A stretch of 64,000 nt of DNA. Origin: Cafeteria roenbergensis (taxonomy: Eukaryota; Sar; Bigyra; Bicosoecida; Cafeteriaceae). A model generated the notes under the pieces. That model did not search any database. It worked only from the letters and a program-made list of their open reading frames with translations, and was not told the origin of the DNA. Location: the NCBI GenBank assembly GCA_008330645.1, contig VLTN01000003.1, forward strand, positions 620,001 to 684,000. The letters are read 5' to 3'. Both the position numbers and the translations under genes were made by a program. Shown one piece after another: positions 31,465 to 42,292 of the stretch; the first letter of the stretch is position 1; every line of letters starts with the position of its first letter.

Positions 31465-34186
31465 TCACGCCGGCGCGTGCAGAATCGCCGCGGCGGGCGG
31501 CGCCATGCTCAGCGCAAGGGACTTGAGCCCTGCTGCGCGAGCGGCGGCGCGCCCAGTCTCCGCCTCCAGAACTGCCTGGTTCAGCCCGCGGCGGAGGCGG
31601 GCATGCCACGAGGGAACCACCGCCGCGCCGGGGGCCTCGTGGGAGGCCACCTCCTCGAGGGTCTCGACGCTGAAGCGCACGCGGCGGAGGCGCGTTGCCC
31701 TTGACGAGGACGATGCCACCGACGTCGCGCTGCCGCAGTGGAAAGACGCCGTGGACAAGCACGAGCGGTGGCGCCCCAGAGGGGCAGCGGCCGCAGACTC
31801 GTCGTCGCAGGTGCCTCCTGTGGCAGCTGCAGCCGCCGAGTCAGCCGCCGTCGTCCCCGTGGCCGCGGCGGCCTCAGGGGCAGCGCCATCCCTGAGCGGC
31901 ATGCTCCCCTCGGACAGGGAGCGCATTCCCGACGAAGCGCGAGTCGGTGCCGCACTCGTGGCGCTCGGCGGGAGCGAGGGGGGCTGCACCCTCGCGGCCC
32001 CAGCAACGGTCTCCGAAACGGCCTCCGACTGGCGCTTCTCGGCGGCAATGGCGGCGCGGCACCGGCGCTGGCAGGCAGCGGCCTCCTCGTCGAGCGCGGC
32101 GAGGGCCGCTAGCGCGGACAGGCGGGCGCTGTCCCACGCGTCGCCCGGAGCGCACCCTTGGCGCGCTGCCGAGCGGACGCACGCGACGTGCCGCAGGGCT
32201 CCCAGGGCGGCCGCGGCAGTGGCCGAGCTCCACTGGTTGTGGGACACCGCGGAGTCGCGAAGGATGTCCAGGGCGCTCGCGGGGAGCTGCTCGTCCTCGA
32301 GCGCCGCGCCCCTCCCGGGGGACGCGGATCCCGACGACACGGACGAGCCGCAGGACGAGAGGCCCGCCGAGAAAGCGCCAACAGCCGACACTGTGTGCGT
32401 CGAGCTGCCTATCGCAGCTGAGTGCGGAGCGGCGTGGACCGTGGCCGCGTCCAGGCCAAGCACGGGCCAGGTCGCGTCCAGCAGGCACGATGCAGGCATC
32501 GCCTTGGCCGCCCCCGGGCTGCGAAGCAGCGTTGCCTCGTCCGCTGCGGCGCGTGCCGCCCCCTCCGTTGCCAGGTTGGCGGCCGCGATTGCAGAGTTGG
32601 AGCCAGCCAGGGCAAGCTTGGCGGACAGCGCCGAGAAGGCGATGGCCAGGCGCCAGAACGACCCGCGCGCCTCGGCCGAGGCCGCGGCGTCCACTGCCTC
32701 CTGCGAGGCGCTGTAGGACGCCCCTGCGCCAGACCCGCCGCGGAACCAGTCCGCCAGGCGGCGGGCTTCGCTGCTGATGTCAGCCGAAGTGCCTCCGGCC
32801 TCGCCCAGAAGCTGGAGGGCGGTGGCCGCGCCTCGCAGCAGGCGAGAGGCCATGACCGCGTCGGCGGGGTCTGTGACGCCGGAGGACTCCAGGGCCGCGT
32901 CCTGCGCCAGAAGGCGCTTCCGCGAGCGGTGGCCAGACGAGCGACGCCGCGAGGAGCGGGAGGCGACGGAATCGCCGGCCGCCGAGGAGGAGAGGCTGGA
33001 GGAGGCGGCCAGCGAACTGCCTTCGCCGACATCGCCGAGGAGCGACTCGAGAAGAGGGGCCGCGGGCGAGCCGGGGTGCGCCGTCCCGAGGTGTGCCGAG
33101 AGGCAGGCGACGGCGCCGAACGCGAGGTCCTCGCCCAAGGCGCAGCGGAGCGCGCGGGGGCCCACGTGGTGCTCAAGCGTGGCTGTGGCGAGCGCCGCTG
33201 CCTGCGCCGCGGAGCGGCGAGCCGTCGCCCGGGCCTGGGGGTGGGTCGCGAACGCCGGCCGCTGCAGGCAGTCTGCGTAGCGGACCAAGGTGTCCACGTA
33301 AAGGCTCCACTCGCTCAGAGCAAAGGCCTGCGGGCGAGGAGGCACGCAACACAGCAGGGCGAGGGGCACACACGTGCGCGGGTGGGGGGCATCGTGGGGC
33401 AGGGCTTCCGCTCTCTCGCGGTCGAGGCAGCCCCGGGACGCCTGCGAGGGCGCCGTTGACCAACTGCCGCTGGGGAGTTTCCGGGCCCGCGACTGCTGCT
33501 CAAAATTGAAACGCCAGCGACCACGCGAACGGCCCCCGAGGCGACCGCTGCAATCGGCCGCGCGCTCGCCCGGCTGCGGGCTCACCGACGAATGCTTCAA
33601 GAGCGCCTGCTCGGCGGCGATTGTGCGCTGAAGGTGGCCCGCGTCTGCGTGGAGGCCGTCCTTGTCGCTGAGCATCTCGCAGGTGTCGGCGTATGCCTCC
33701 ATAACCGCAGGCTCCAGCGAGTCGAAGGGCTGCTCACGGAGCACGCTCTCCAAGGCCGCCGCTGCGAGCAGGCCAAGCGCACGCACGGAGGCAGCAGGGG
33801 AGGGGGGTGCGGCCGTGGGGGGGGCGCGGGGCGCGCTTCCGAGATTCGCGGCACCACTCAACTGACATCGCCCGGCATGTTTTCCCGTGGCTTCAAATTG
33901 GCGGCGCGGCCGCACCTTGCGCGCAGCGGCGCCCGCGCTTGCGCTTGCGCGGCGGCTCACCTGCTCGCCGACTGTAGTCGACTGCAGTGTCGTCGTTGGT
34001 CTGGTGCCGGGCCACGAACGCCAGCAGGCGAGCTGTTGCGGACTGCGCGGCGCGAACCAGCGCGACAGCCGGACGCTCGCGCTGAACGGCCTTGGTGAGC
34101 CGCGCGGCCAGCTCGGACGCGGCCCGGACGTTGCTGAGTGATTGGGGGACGGAAGCCACGAGGGCTTCCACTGGGGGACTGCTCAT
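31465..34186 (-). CDS. Unrecognised helical protein with RVxF-like motif, 754 aa, 3 exons
   Basis: Exons are 34186-33961, 33761-33586 and 33327-31465; donors GTGAGC twice, acceptors CTCGCAG and CCCGCAG, phases 1 and 0. Splicing gives a smooth helical N-terminus: MSSPPVEALVASVPQS..., VDYSRRA|AAALESVLRE, LLKHSS|AFALSEWSLY. The second intron (258 nt) is stop-free in frame and can be mistaken for coding. The body is Ala/Ser-rich with predicted helices and no known domain. The middle has a basic Ser/Arg patch (SRSSRRRSSGHRSRKRL). Near the C-terminus RRVRFSVETLEEV resembles the RVxF docking motif by which regulatory subunits bind protein phosphatase 1. No signal peptide or membrane segment. A PP1-regulatory role is speculative. 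Confidence 0.6.
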
Positions 34187-35036
34187 GGTCACAAGTGCGC
34201 GCTTTGCCGGAGCGGCCAGCTGTTCGCGGCAGAGCGTTCGCCGGATGACGGGCGGGGCTCCCCCGGCACCAGCGGCTCACCCTGGCGGCCCGCGCGCGCC
34301 CCTCGCGCGCCCGTGTGAGTTTCTTGGCGCCACCCGTGCAAGGCGCCAAGGGCGCCGCGCGGCGTGCCCGGGATGCGTCCCGCTCCGTGGCGCCGCGACG
34401 CTCCAACGCCATGCCATGTGCCGCAATTTCCGGCGGAACACTGCCCAGCCAAAGTCGCAATGCAAAAGGCGCATCCGCTCACGCGCGACTGCGCGCCCCC
34501 GCCCGCCTCGCGGAAGCACCGCCGCCCCTGCCCGTGCAACGGCGCGGAAGCTTCGCCTGCCCTGCTCCTCCCCCCCCTCCCCTTTGCTCTGGCTTGGCGA
34601 TCCGGGCAGCGGCCCAGCCCCGCGCGACACGTCAGTGAGCGCTGGCTGGCGGGGAATCTGCGCTTGCGAAATCAATGCGCACCTCTGCCCGCGCAAAACA
34701 GCGCCGCCGCGCGGCGCAGCTCCGGCCTGCAGGCTTGCACCGCACTCCCTGGCGTGCCGGTGCTTGTTGCGTGCGCTGTGGAGCAGCTGCCGCGCGCCGT
34801 GCACGGAGCGAGAACACCGGCCGGGTCGAGGCGGCTTTCCAGCCGGCTTTCGCTCTGGACTGCTGCGTCAGCGTGGTGTGGAGCCACGCGCGCCTCTGGG
34901 CTGGAAACCAGAACAGGGAAATGCAATGGGCCAGGCAGCGGCATTGCGACGGGGCGAGGGCCAGCCCTCACCCGAACCGCGCTCCCGAAAAACCACCATT
35001 TTGAGCAAAGGCAAGGGGCGCGCCGCGCACTCGTAG
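34187..35036. other. 850-bp intergenic region
   Basis: Lies between the start of the 754-aa gene and the 3' end of the TPR/OGT-like gene (both minus). Open frames here look like GC-rich chance frames. A weak hairpin, GCAATG...CATTGC, sits near 34925-34950. No tRNA-like cloverleaf, domain or repeat was recognised. Confidence 0.4.
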
Positions 35037-38000
35037 TCACAGCCACCCCCCGCCGAGCCCGAGCGGGCCAAGCACAACCTCGTCCGCCGCCCCGCCGCCA
35101 GCCCGAACCCGCGCGGGGTCGCGCCCAGTGCGCCCCAGGAACTGCAGCCAGTCGCCGAGAGTGCCCTCCGCGTCGGACAAGGCCATGCTTGCCGCGTGCG
35201 CGGTGCTCGAGTCTTCGGCGAGCAGCTCTTCAAACACCGCCTGGTCTTCGGGCGCTGTTGAGGAGGCCGCCAGCGGGGCGGAGAGCAGTCCCAAGTCGGG
35301 GTCGAAAGGCCACGGCAGCCTGCGCGAGCGCCGCAGCAGCTCGGCGCGCAGGAAGCCTCGGAGCGAGCGGTTCGTTGCGACCTGGACGGCCTTGGCCGCG
35401 AAGTCGTCCAGCGAGTCGGCAACCAACCACTCCGCGACGTGCAAGCGGCGCATGAGGGCGGCGGAGGGGCTGCGCAGCGGCTGGAGCTCCGGCAGCGCAA
35501 CCACAGGCGCGCCCACGAAGGCGCACTCCATGGCAAGCACGCCCATGCCGACCGGGAAGGTGTCGAGCACCACAGAGGCGGCTGTGAGCACGGCCCACAG
35601 CTGGCGCCTGGCCATTCTCGGCACGAACCGCACCCGTGCCAAGGCCTCCTTGCCGAGCGTCCGCAGAAGCCTGGCCCTGAGCTGCTCCAGCCACAGCGTT
35701 TGCAGCGGCTCGAACAGCGCGAAGATGACGCCGTCGGGGTCGGCGGCGAGGATGCGAGCCAAGGCGCCGTCAAAGTCGGGGTGCATCGCCGGCAGCAGGC
35801 GGGGCACGACGTAGTAGTTGCGAGAGGCAAAGAGGGCGAGCCTGGCGGAGGCGTTGAACATCTCGCCGCGCGTCACCGGGTGCATGGGGGCAAAAAAGGT
35901 GCCCAGGCCGCCCAGGCGCACTAGCTGCTCGGCGACGCCGCTCGCGGCGGTGTCGTGCGCCTCCGCGTCGCCCACCACGAGGTAGTCGACGGAGTCTGCG
36001 AGGCCTGGCGACAGCAGGTGGCCGCTCCCCGCCCCCATCACGGCAATCTGCACTGGCGCAGAGCGAGACTGCAGGAGCGCCGCCACGAAGGGGTCGATCG
36101 CGTTGTCCAGCACCACCAGCACGTCCAGGTCGGCATCCGCCAGCGCGCGCTGCGCCACCGTAAGGTTGCGGGTGCGCCAGCCATCACGGCTGTTGCTCCC
36201 CGGGTCAACCCACAGCCGCGCAGTCCTGCCGCCAGCGTGCGACAGGCACCACTTCGTCACCTGGTCTCCCGTGGGCCTGGCCAGCACGATGACCGGCTCG
36301 AACGCCGCGACGCCTGGAACAACCGGCGTGCAGGGCGCGTTGCGCTGGGCCGCTCCAGGGGCGGCTCCGTCAATGTGGCCCTGGCCGCACACGCGCTCGA
36401 ACCCTGCCTCGGCGCGCGGCATCACGCCCTGCCCCCACAGCCTTGGCGGCGAGTCCCCGAGCGAGCCGCCACCCCACACGGTTGCGGCCTGCAGGGCCTC
36501 GCTCGGCCGCGCGACCCTCGCGAAGCGCTGCATCCCCTCGGCCAGGCCTGCGCCGGACGGCACCGCGCCGGCTTGCCCGGTGCCCAGCCGCGCCACTGCC
36601 GCCTCTGCGGCGGCGGAGTACGTTCGCATGGCGTGCACGAGCCGGCGCACAAGGTGGCCGGTGGGCCCGTCCACCACCTGGTAGCTCAGCACGCCCACCC
36701 GGACCGTCGCGCCGCCTGCCACTGTGCCGTGCGCCATCGCGGCCGCCGACCGGAGAGCCGCCGCCGCCGCCGCAGACGGCTCGCCTGCCGGCGGCGCTGC
36801 ATGTGCCCGGGCCAGCCGCTGCTGCGGGGGGCGCGGGCTCGGCCGCACGGTTGGCCCCGGGGCACCCAGCACGGCCGCGGGGGAGTCGCCGGGCGGGGCT
36901 GGCCACCGCAGTGGCAGCCTCCACGACACACTCGTGAGGTTGTGCCTGCGGGTGCGCCGGAAAGCAGCGGCAATGTCGCTGGCCAGCCGCTTGTGCGGCA
37001 GGCCGATGAAGGGGAGCATGTGCGTCGACGCATACAGCTCGCGGAGGAGGGACGGGTCCCCGGCCGCCGAGTCCGGGGACTTGGCAAACTCGGCAAGCTC
37101 GTCGGCCACCCGCCCTGCGAGCGCCGCCTTGCGTGCCGCCGCGTCCTCCGCCGAGTCGAAGACGACTGGGAGCGCGAGCACGGTGTAGAGCCGCAGCCAC
37201 TCGGCCTCGTGCGGAGGCGCCAGCTGCGCCGCAGAGCGGAGGTGGAGCATGGCCTCCTCAAAGGCCCCGGCCTCCTGCAGCGCGCGCCCGATGTTCATGT
37301 GCAGCGCCCACAGGTCGCCCGATACCGACAGCACGGGGAGGGCACGCAGGAAGGCGGCCGCGGCGTCGTGGAAGGAGGTGGCGTTCCGCCATAGGCTGTC
37401 CTGCAGAGGGGCCTGCCCCTGGGCAAGGGCCGGCGGAGGCGACGGGATGGGGTCCAGGACCGGCGGGGCTCGCAGGGCCGAGAGTGCGTGCGACTGCACG
37501 CGGGGCATGGAATCCAGCGCGTGGGACTCCTCCGCGCTGCGCTGCTCCCGGGGCACGAGGCCGAGGTGGCGCGCCGGCCTGCGGGGCCGCGGCGACGACG
37601 CGCCGGCCTGCCGCGGTGACGCGGGCCCGCGGCTGTGGCCCGCGGCCGGTCCGTTCAGCGCCGCGTCGGCGCCGCTGCCTGCGGCGGCGCCTCGGGCAGG
37701 GGCCGGCTTCCGCCGCCTCCGCCGCTTCAGCCGCCTGCGGGACGCGGGCGAGTCGTGCGAAGGAGCCACCGCGCCGCCGCCGCCGCCATCCGCCCCGCCC
37801 CCGCCTCCCTGGGCGTCGGGAGTCTCGGAGAATGGCGCCTCGGCCGCCACGCAGCGTCCCTCTGCCGCGCCCTCAACCTTCATCGCGGCCTCCACGTGCG
37901 AGCACGCGATGCGCAGATAGTGCGCGGCCGCATCGAAGTCGCCGCGCACCAGCTGCAGAGCCGCGAGCGCGTGCAGCGAAGGCACAAAGTCTGGGCAGAA

Positions 38001-38588
38001 GAACAAGGCGCGCTCGTGCGCAGCAGCCGCGTCAGAGAAGCGTCCGCGGCGCGCGGCAAGCGTCCCCAGAGCGTACTGCGGCAGGTGGGACCGTGCGTCC
38101 GTCCCGCTGCCCGGCATGGCGGCCAGGGCTGCGGCGCTGTTCTCAAAGGCTGCTTCCGCCTTGTCCAGCTCCGCCTGAGAGGCGTGCATGCCTCCAATCG
38201 TCAGCCACACCACCGCCTGCTCCGTTGCGGGCGGCGTGAAGCGCTCCACCGCCGCCCGCAGCAGCGACGTGGCGTCGGCGAGCCGGCCCGCCCGCATCGC
38301 AAGAATCCCCTCCGACACGTGACCCGCCCACGGCCTGGCGCGCTTCGCCGGGAGCACGCGCACCGGGTCGCCAATTTCCCCGCCCCCGCCCACTCGGTAC
38401 CCCCACACCGCCACCTCGTGCTCCGTTGCGTGCTCCAGCACCTCGTATGCGCCCATGAGCCTGTCGACGGCCCAGGCCCCCTCGCTAGCGCTGGCCCCTG
38501 GCGCCGGCTGCGCCTGCTCGCCCGCCCCTGCGCCCGCTGCAGCCAGCAGCACACCTAGCGCAATCCACATGGCAGCCGGCAACTGCAT
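35037..38588 (-). CDS. TPR protein with O-GlcNAc-transferase-like (GT41) domain and signal peptide
   Basis: 1183 residues from the ATG at 38588; the longer open frame upstream has no recognisable content. It starts MQLPAAMWIALGVLLAAAGAGAG, a convincing signal peptide. TPR-like helices follow (GHVSEGILAMRAGRLADATSLL; LPQYALGTLAARRGRFSDAAAA; FVPSLHALAALQLVRGDFDAA). Then come a basic low-complexity insert (RRLKRRRRRKP) and another TPR (LWALHMNIGRALQEAGAFEEA). The C-terminal half resembles the OGT catalytic region: VRVGVLSYQVVDGPTGHLVRRL, LDVLVVLDNAIDP, SAPVQIAVMGAGSG, FVPRMARRQL, VVLDTFPVGMGVLAMECAFVGAPVVALP. Classical OGT/SPY is nucleocytosolic, whereas this one should enter the ER lumen. The donor sugar is unknown. 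It is head-to-head with FARS2, 343 bp apart. Confidence 0.75.
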   Translation of the reverse strand: MQLPAAMWIALGVLLAAAGAGAGEQAQPAPGASASEGAWAVDRLMGAYEVLEHATEHEVAVWGYRVGGGGEIGDPVRVLPAKRARPWAGHVSEGILAMRAGRLADATSLLRAAVERFTPPATEQAVVWLTIGGMHASQAELDKAEAAFENSAAALAAMPGSGTDARSHLPQYALGTLAARRGRFSDAAAAHERALFFCPDFVPSLHALAALQLVRGDFDAAAHYLRIACSHVEAAMKVEGAAEGRCVAAEAPFSETPDAQGGGGGADGGGGGAVAPSHDSPASRRRLKRRRRRKPAPARGAAAGSGADAALNGPAAGHSRGPASPRQAGASSPRPRRPARHLGLVPREQRSAEESHALDSMPRVQSHALSALRAPPVLDPIPSPPPALAQGQAPLQDSLWRNATSFHDAAAAFLRALPVLSVSGDLWALHMNIGRALQEAGAFEEAMLHLRSAAQLAPPHEAEWLRLYTVLALPVVFDSAEDAAARKAALAGRVADELAEFAKSPDSAAGDPSLLRELYASTHMLPFIGLPHKRLASDIAAAFRRTRRHNLTSVSWRLPLRWPAPPGDSPAAVLGAPGPTVRPSPRPPQQRLARAHAAPPAGEPSAAAAAALRSAAAMAHGTVAGGATVRVGVLSYQVVDGPTGHLVRRLVHAMRTYSAAAEAAVARLGTGQAGAVPSGAGLAEGMQRFARVARPSEALQAATVWGGGSLGDSPPRLWGQGVMPRAEAGFERVCGQGHIDGAAPGAAQRNAPCTPVVPGVAAFEPVIVLARPTGDQVTKWCLSHAGGRTARLWVDPGSNSRDGWRTRNLTVAQRALADADLDVLVVLDNAIDPFVAALLQSRSAPVQIAVMGAGSGHLLSPGLADSVDYLVVGDAEAHDTAASGVAEQLVRLGGLGTFFAPMHPVTRGEMFNASARLALFASRNYYVVPRLLPAMHPDFDGALARILAADPDGVIFALFEPLQTLWLEQLRARLLRTLGKEALARVRFVPRMARRQLWAVLTAASVVLDTFPVGMGVLAMECAFVGAPVVALPELQPLRSPSAALMRRLHVAEWLVADSLDDFAAKAVQVATNRSLRGFLRAELLRRSRRLPWPFDPDLGLLSAPLAASSTAPEDQAVFEELLAEDSSTAHAASMALSDAEGTLGDWLQFLGRTGRDPARVRAGGGAADEVVLGPLGLGGGWL

Positions 38589-38931
38589 GCCGCCGCGTGG
38601 GGTCGACGGCACGCCCCGAGTTGGCTGCCGGCCCAGCCAAGCCCGAGACAGCGAGGCCGCCTTCCTCGCGCTCGCGGGTCGGCAGGCCAGGACACGAGCA
38701 CAGGCCTGGCCCTGTAGGCACGGCTGCCCAGCCGCGGCGGTGCTTGCGGGCGTCACTTGGGCGGCCGTGGCAGAGCCGGGTCGCTCGCCAGTTGCGCTCC
38801 TCTCCCACAGCAGCAGCAGCAGCAGCTGCCGCGTCTGCCCCGCCCTCCGCGCGGCGACACCTTCTCCCCCCCCCTGGTTCCGGCGCCCGCTGCCGCGCGC
38901 GCCCGGTCGACGGCAGCTGGGCCTCACAGCC
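38589..38931. promoter_or_regulatory. Divergent promoter region, OGT-like / FARS2
   Basis: 343 bp between divergent start codons. Contains a short (CAG)n run at about 38808-38826 and a C-run near 38870. Both promoters are inferred to lie here; no specific element recognised. Confidence 0.4.
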
Positions 38932-40179
38932 ATGATGGCGGCTGCACTGCGCCTGGCCGGCGGCTCGGCCCGCTCGGCGGCGCGGCCCTTTGCAGGCACT
39001 GCGCAGGTGCCCCGCAGGTGGCTGGCTGCGACGCCAGAGACAATTGCGGCCCTGAACAACGGGCACCCACGAAACAATGTGCCAGAGTCCGTCAAGGCCA
39101 AGGTTGGGATGGACCTGCACCACCGGCCCAGCCACCCGCTCACGACCATCAAGGCGGGCATTGCAGACGCCTTTGCCTCGCTGCCTGCAGGGGAGGGCGG
39201 CATTGCAAGGCCCAAGTTCAAGCTTTTCGACGACGAGAGCCCCATTGTCACGGTGAAGCAAAACTTTGACGACTTGCTCGCGCCTCCCGACCACGTGATG
39301 CGTCAGCCGTCGGACACCTTTTACGTCGACGAGGAGCGGCTGCTCCGCTGCCACACGAGCGCGCACCAGACCGAGAAGCTGCGGGAGGGCAACACGGCCT
39401 TTCTCGTGGCGGCTGACTGCTACCGGCGCGACGAGATCGACGCCACCCACTACCCCGTGTTCCACCAGGTGGAGGGGCTGCGCGTCTTCGGGCCCGACGA
39501 GCTGCCACCCGGCCTGCCCTGCGACGCCACCCACCCCGAAACGCGGGACTTTGTGTGCAGGGACTTGCGCGCGTGCCTCGACCACATGGTAGACGGGCTC
39601 TTCGGTGCGGACGTGGAGCGTAAGTGGAGCGACGACTACTTCCCCTTCACAGACCCTTCGTTTGAGCTCGAGATCCAGTACAACGGCAAGTGGCTGGAGC
39701 TGCTCGGCTGCGGCATGGTGCACCGCGACATCATGACGAACTGCGGCCTCGGGGACCGCGTGGGGTGGGCATTCGGCATCGGGCTGGAGCGCGTGGCCAT
39801 GGCTCGCTTCGGCATCCCGGACATTCGCCTCTTCTGGACCGACGACGAGCGCTTCCACAAGCAGTTCGACGGCTCCATGGACACCCGCTTCGAGTCCTAC
39901 TCCAAGTACCCCCCCTGCAACAAGGACGTCGCCTTCTGGACGCCGCCCGGCCTTCACGCCAACGACGTGTACGAGACGATCCGCGAGACAGCAGGCGACC
40001 TCGTGGAGTCGGTGGAGCTCATCGATGAGTTCACGCACCCCAAGACGGGCCGCCACTCCACCTGCTACCGCGTCTGCTACCGGTCCATGGACCGCTCGCT
40101 CACCAACGCCGAGGTGGACCTCCTGCAGGAGCAGGTGCGCGACAGACTGAGCAACTTCCTGGGCGTGGAGCTGCGCTAG
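38932..40179 (+). CDS. FARS2: Phenylalanyl-tRNA synthetase, organellar monomeric type
   Basis: 415 residues, single exon, starting at the first of two adjacent ATGs. The N-terminus (MMAAALRLAGGSARSAARPF...VPRRWLA) is Arg/Ala/Ser-rich and lacks acids, as in mitochondrial or plastid presequences. The catalytic class II core follows: NNVPESVKAKVGMDLH, HPLTTIKAGI, then TSAHQTEKLREG, CYRRDEIDATHYPVFHQVEG (motif 2 region) and GWAFGIGLERVAMARFGIPD (motif 3). The last ~95 residues (KYPPCNKDVAFW ... LSNFLGVELR) are the ferredoxin-fold anticodon-binding domain (FDX-ACB). This one-chain layout is FARS2, distinct from the cytosolic alpha/beta enzyme. It charges organellar tRNA-Phe. Length matches the family (about 420-450). 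Convergent with ALG1, 246 bp apart. Confidence 0.95.
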   Translation: MMAAALRLAGGSARSAARPFAGTAQVPRRWLAATPETIAALNNGHPRNNVPESVKAKVGMDLHHRPSHPLTTIKAGIADAFASLPAGEGGIARPKFKLFDDESPIVTVKQNFDDLLAPPDHVMRQPSDTFYVDEERLLRCHTSAHQTEKLREGNTAFLVAADCYRRDEIDATHYPVFHQVEGLRVFGPDELPPGLPCDATHPETRDFVCRDLRACLDHMVDGLFGADVERKWSDDYFPFTDPSFELEIQYNGKWLELLGCGMVHRDIMTNCGLGDRVGWAFGIGLERVAMARFGIPDIRLFWTDDERFHKQFDGSMDTRFESYSKYPPCNKDVAFWTPPGLHANDVYETIRETAGDLVESVELIDEFTHPKTGRHSTCYRVCYRSMDRSLTNAEVDLLQEQVRDRLSNFLGVELR

Positions 40180-40425
40180 TTGTGGGCGTGCGCTGCGCCC
40201 GTCGGGGTGGACCCTCTGCGCGCGCCGCGCAGGTGGCGCTGCCATGTTGACAGAATTTTGCGCGCGTGCCTCGCCCGCTGATTCCAACCCCTCCGCTTCC
40301 GAGCTTGCCCTCGCAATCAGGGGGTCCAGTGCGTGCGGCCCTTGAGAGCACCGACCAGGCGGGGTAACGCGCCAAAGCGCGCACACACTCGCACCCACCC
40401 GCACACGCATCGGTGCAGCCCCTGC

Positions 40426-42292
40426 CTAGCACGCGAAGCCGCGCCGAAACACTGGCTTGGCCGCAGCGTTCCAGTTGGCGTCCCAGTCCACCGCCCGCTG
40501 CCGCATCACGCCCGCCTGCAGCATGGCCAGGAGGTTGCCCTTGGCCGCCTCGGACGCTCGGGCCGTGGCCGCCTCCCGCTCCTCCGGCGAGCACAGGGAT
40601 GCTCCGTGCAGGCAGGCCGTTTCCGACGGGGACAGGCCCTTGAGCTCCCGCGGCTTGCTGTCGTGCTCCGCCGTCCTGGGCCAGCCGTCAAACAGCCGCA
40701 GGATCTGCGACGCAAGCTCTTTCGAGTCCGCGAACACCAGCCCCGTGTTCCCGTGCTGCACGAGCTCGCCCAGGCAAGGAAAGCCAACCGCGCACACCGG
40801 CACCCCCGCCCCGAACATGTCCACCACTTTCATGGGGAGGTCCAGGCCAGAGGTTGAGACGTGGAGGCTGATGCCCAGGTCGGCGCAGCCCACGATGCGC
40901 GGGTAGTCGTCGGCCTCGAGCCACAGCGTGCGCACGGCCACCCTGGACATGGGCTCGGCCCGGATCCGCGCCTCGTACTCGGCCTTCTGCGGCCCCTTTC
41001 CAGTGACGATGACGAGGAATGGCGGGTAGCGCGTCGGGCTGGCCACGGCCGCCTTGTTGACAAGCTCCAAGGCATCGAGAAGGATGCCAAAGTCCTCGTC
41101 CGGAGTCCATGACGTGGAGGAGAACAGCACCGCCGGGCGGTCCTTCCGGGCGCAGGGGGGCGCTCCTCCCTCCCCTGCCATGGTCAGCAGCGTCTGGCGG
41201 TCGCTGTCCGTCACAGGGACAGCGCGGGCGAGGCCGGCGCTCTCGGGCACATGCGCCAGCGCGGCGTGCAGCCGGCCAAACAGCGCGTGGCGCTCTGCCG
41301 GGGGGGTGGGGCGGAAGAACTTGGGCGCCTTGTCGTGCACGACGGTCGCGCTGCGAGCGGGCCAGGAAAGGGAGACGGGAGCGCTGCGCTGACGACGAGG
41401 CGCTTGGGCAGCTCGCACGTGCGCCCTGGCGCGACTCAGGGCCAACGCAACAACAGCCGCCTGCGCACCTGCACCAGCCACTGGCGCTCGGAAGCTCGAA
41501 TGCTCACTCTATCTGCCAGTTCTCGCGAAGCCAGTCCCTCATGGCGGCCGTCACGCACAGGTGGGCGTCGCCCAGCCGGCCAAAGAGTCGCTCGTACACG
41601 CGAGACACGCGCACGATGGGGCTGGCCGTGCCGAGCGTATGCGAGAGGATCGTATACCCGAAGTTGTGCCAGTCAATCACCAGACGAGCGCCGACTGCCC
41701 ACGTGGCGAGGCGGGCCACAGCCAGCACTGGGATGGACGGGGGGTTCTGCACCAGCACGGCCTCAACACGCCGCAGGCCCAGCGTCAGCACAAGAAGCAG
41801 CTGCAGCGCCTGGAAGAGTACCTTGAGCGGGGCCCAGAGCAGCCAAAAGCGGCGGGAGCACCCAGCAAAGGGCTGCGCAAGCTCCACCTTGGCAACCCGG
41901 CGGTTCTCCTCGACCTCGCGGGAGCAGGGCTCGCCGCCGAAGCCAACAAACGACACCTGCGGCAGCGTTTGCAACACATGGCACGAGGCGCTCCCTGGAC
42001 GCGGGTCGCGGCAGCCAGGGTCGCCTTCTTTTTGCTCTCTGGGTGGATCAGCCGGCGCGCCGTCCGTGCCTTGGGGCCGAGGCGTGCGCTCCCCCCTGCC
42101 CCACACCACCCACACTGCGCCACCGCCACTACGACCGCTCGCCAGAACACGGCTCACGTCCGTGTCTCCCATCTTGGAGAGGGACGCGCAGTGGTACTGC
42201 ATCCGCGGGGAACGCCCCATGTCCCCGAGCACAAGCACAGCCACGTGGTGCTTGGCGTCCGCTCCCTTGCGCGCCTTGGTGACGGACCACAT
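40426..42292 (-). CDS. ALG1: ALG1 beta-1,4-mannosyltransferase, 3 exons
   Basis: Exons are 42292-42158, 41956-41508 and 41350-40426, giving 502 residues. Joints read SLSKMGDTD|VSFVGFGGEP and ENWQI-D-ATVVHDKAP; both donors GTGAGC; acceptors CCGCAG and CTCGCAG. ALG1 landmarks in order: VAVLVLGDMGRSPRMQYH, VLVQNPPSIPVL, LVIDWHNFGYTI, YERLFGRLGDAHLCVT, VVHDKAPKFFRPTPP, SSTSWTPDEDFGILLDAL, VTGKGPQKAEYE, SGLDLPMKVVDMFGAGVPVC. It adds the first mannose to GlcNAc2-PP-dolichol on the cytosolic ER face. Human ALG1 has an N-terminal membrane anchor before the VLGD motif. Here only MWSVTKARKGADAKHH precedes it, so the anchor is missing or lies in an unseen 5' exon. Intron 1 (201 nt) is stop-free in frame. 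Confidence 0.92.

Noticed and set aside
38589-39251. Extended N-terminus of the OGT-like protein across the FARS2 start
   Set aside because: It would run antisense through FARS2 coding sequence and has no domain. The ATG at 38588 starts a clear signal peptide.
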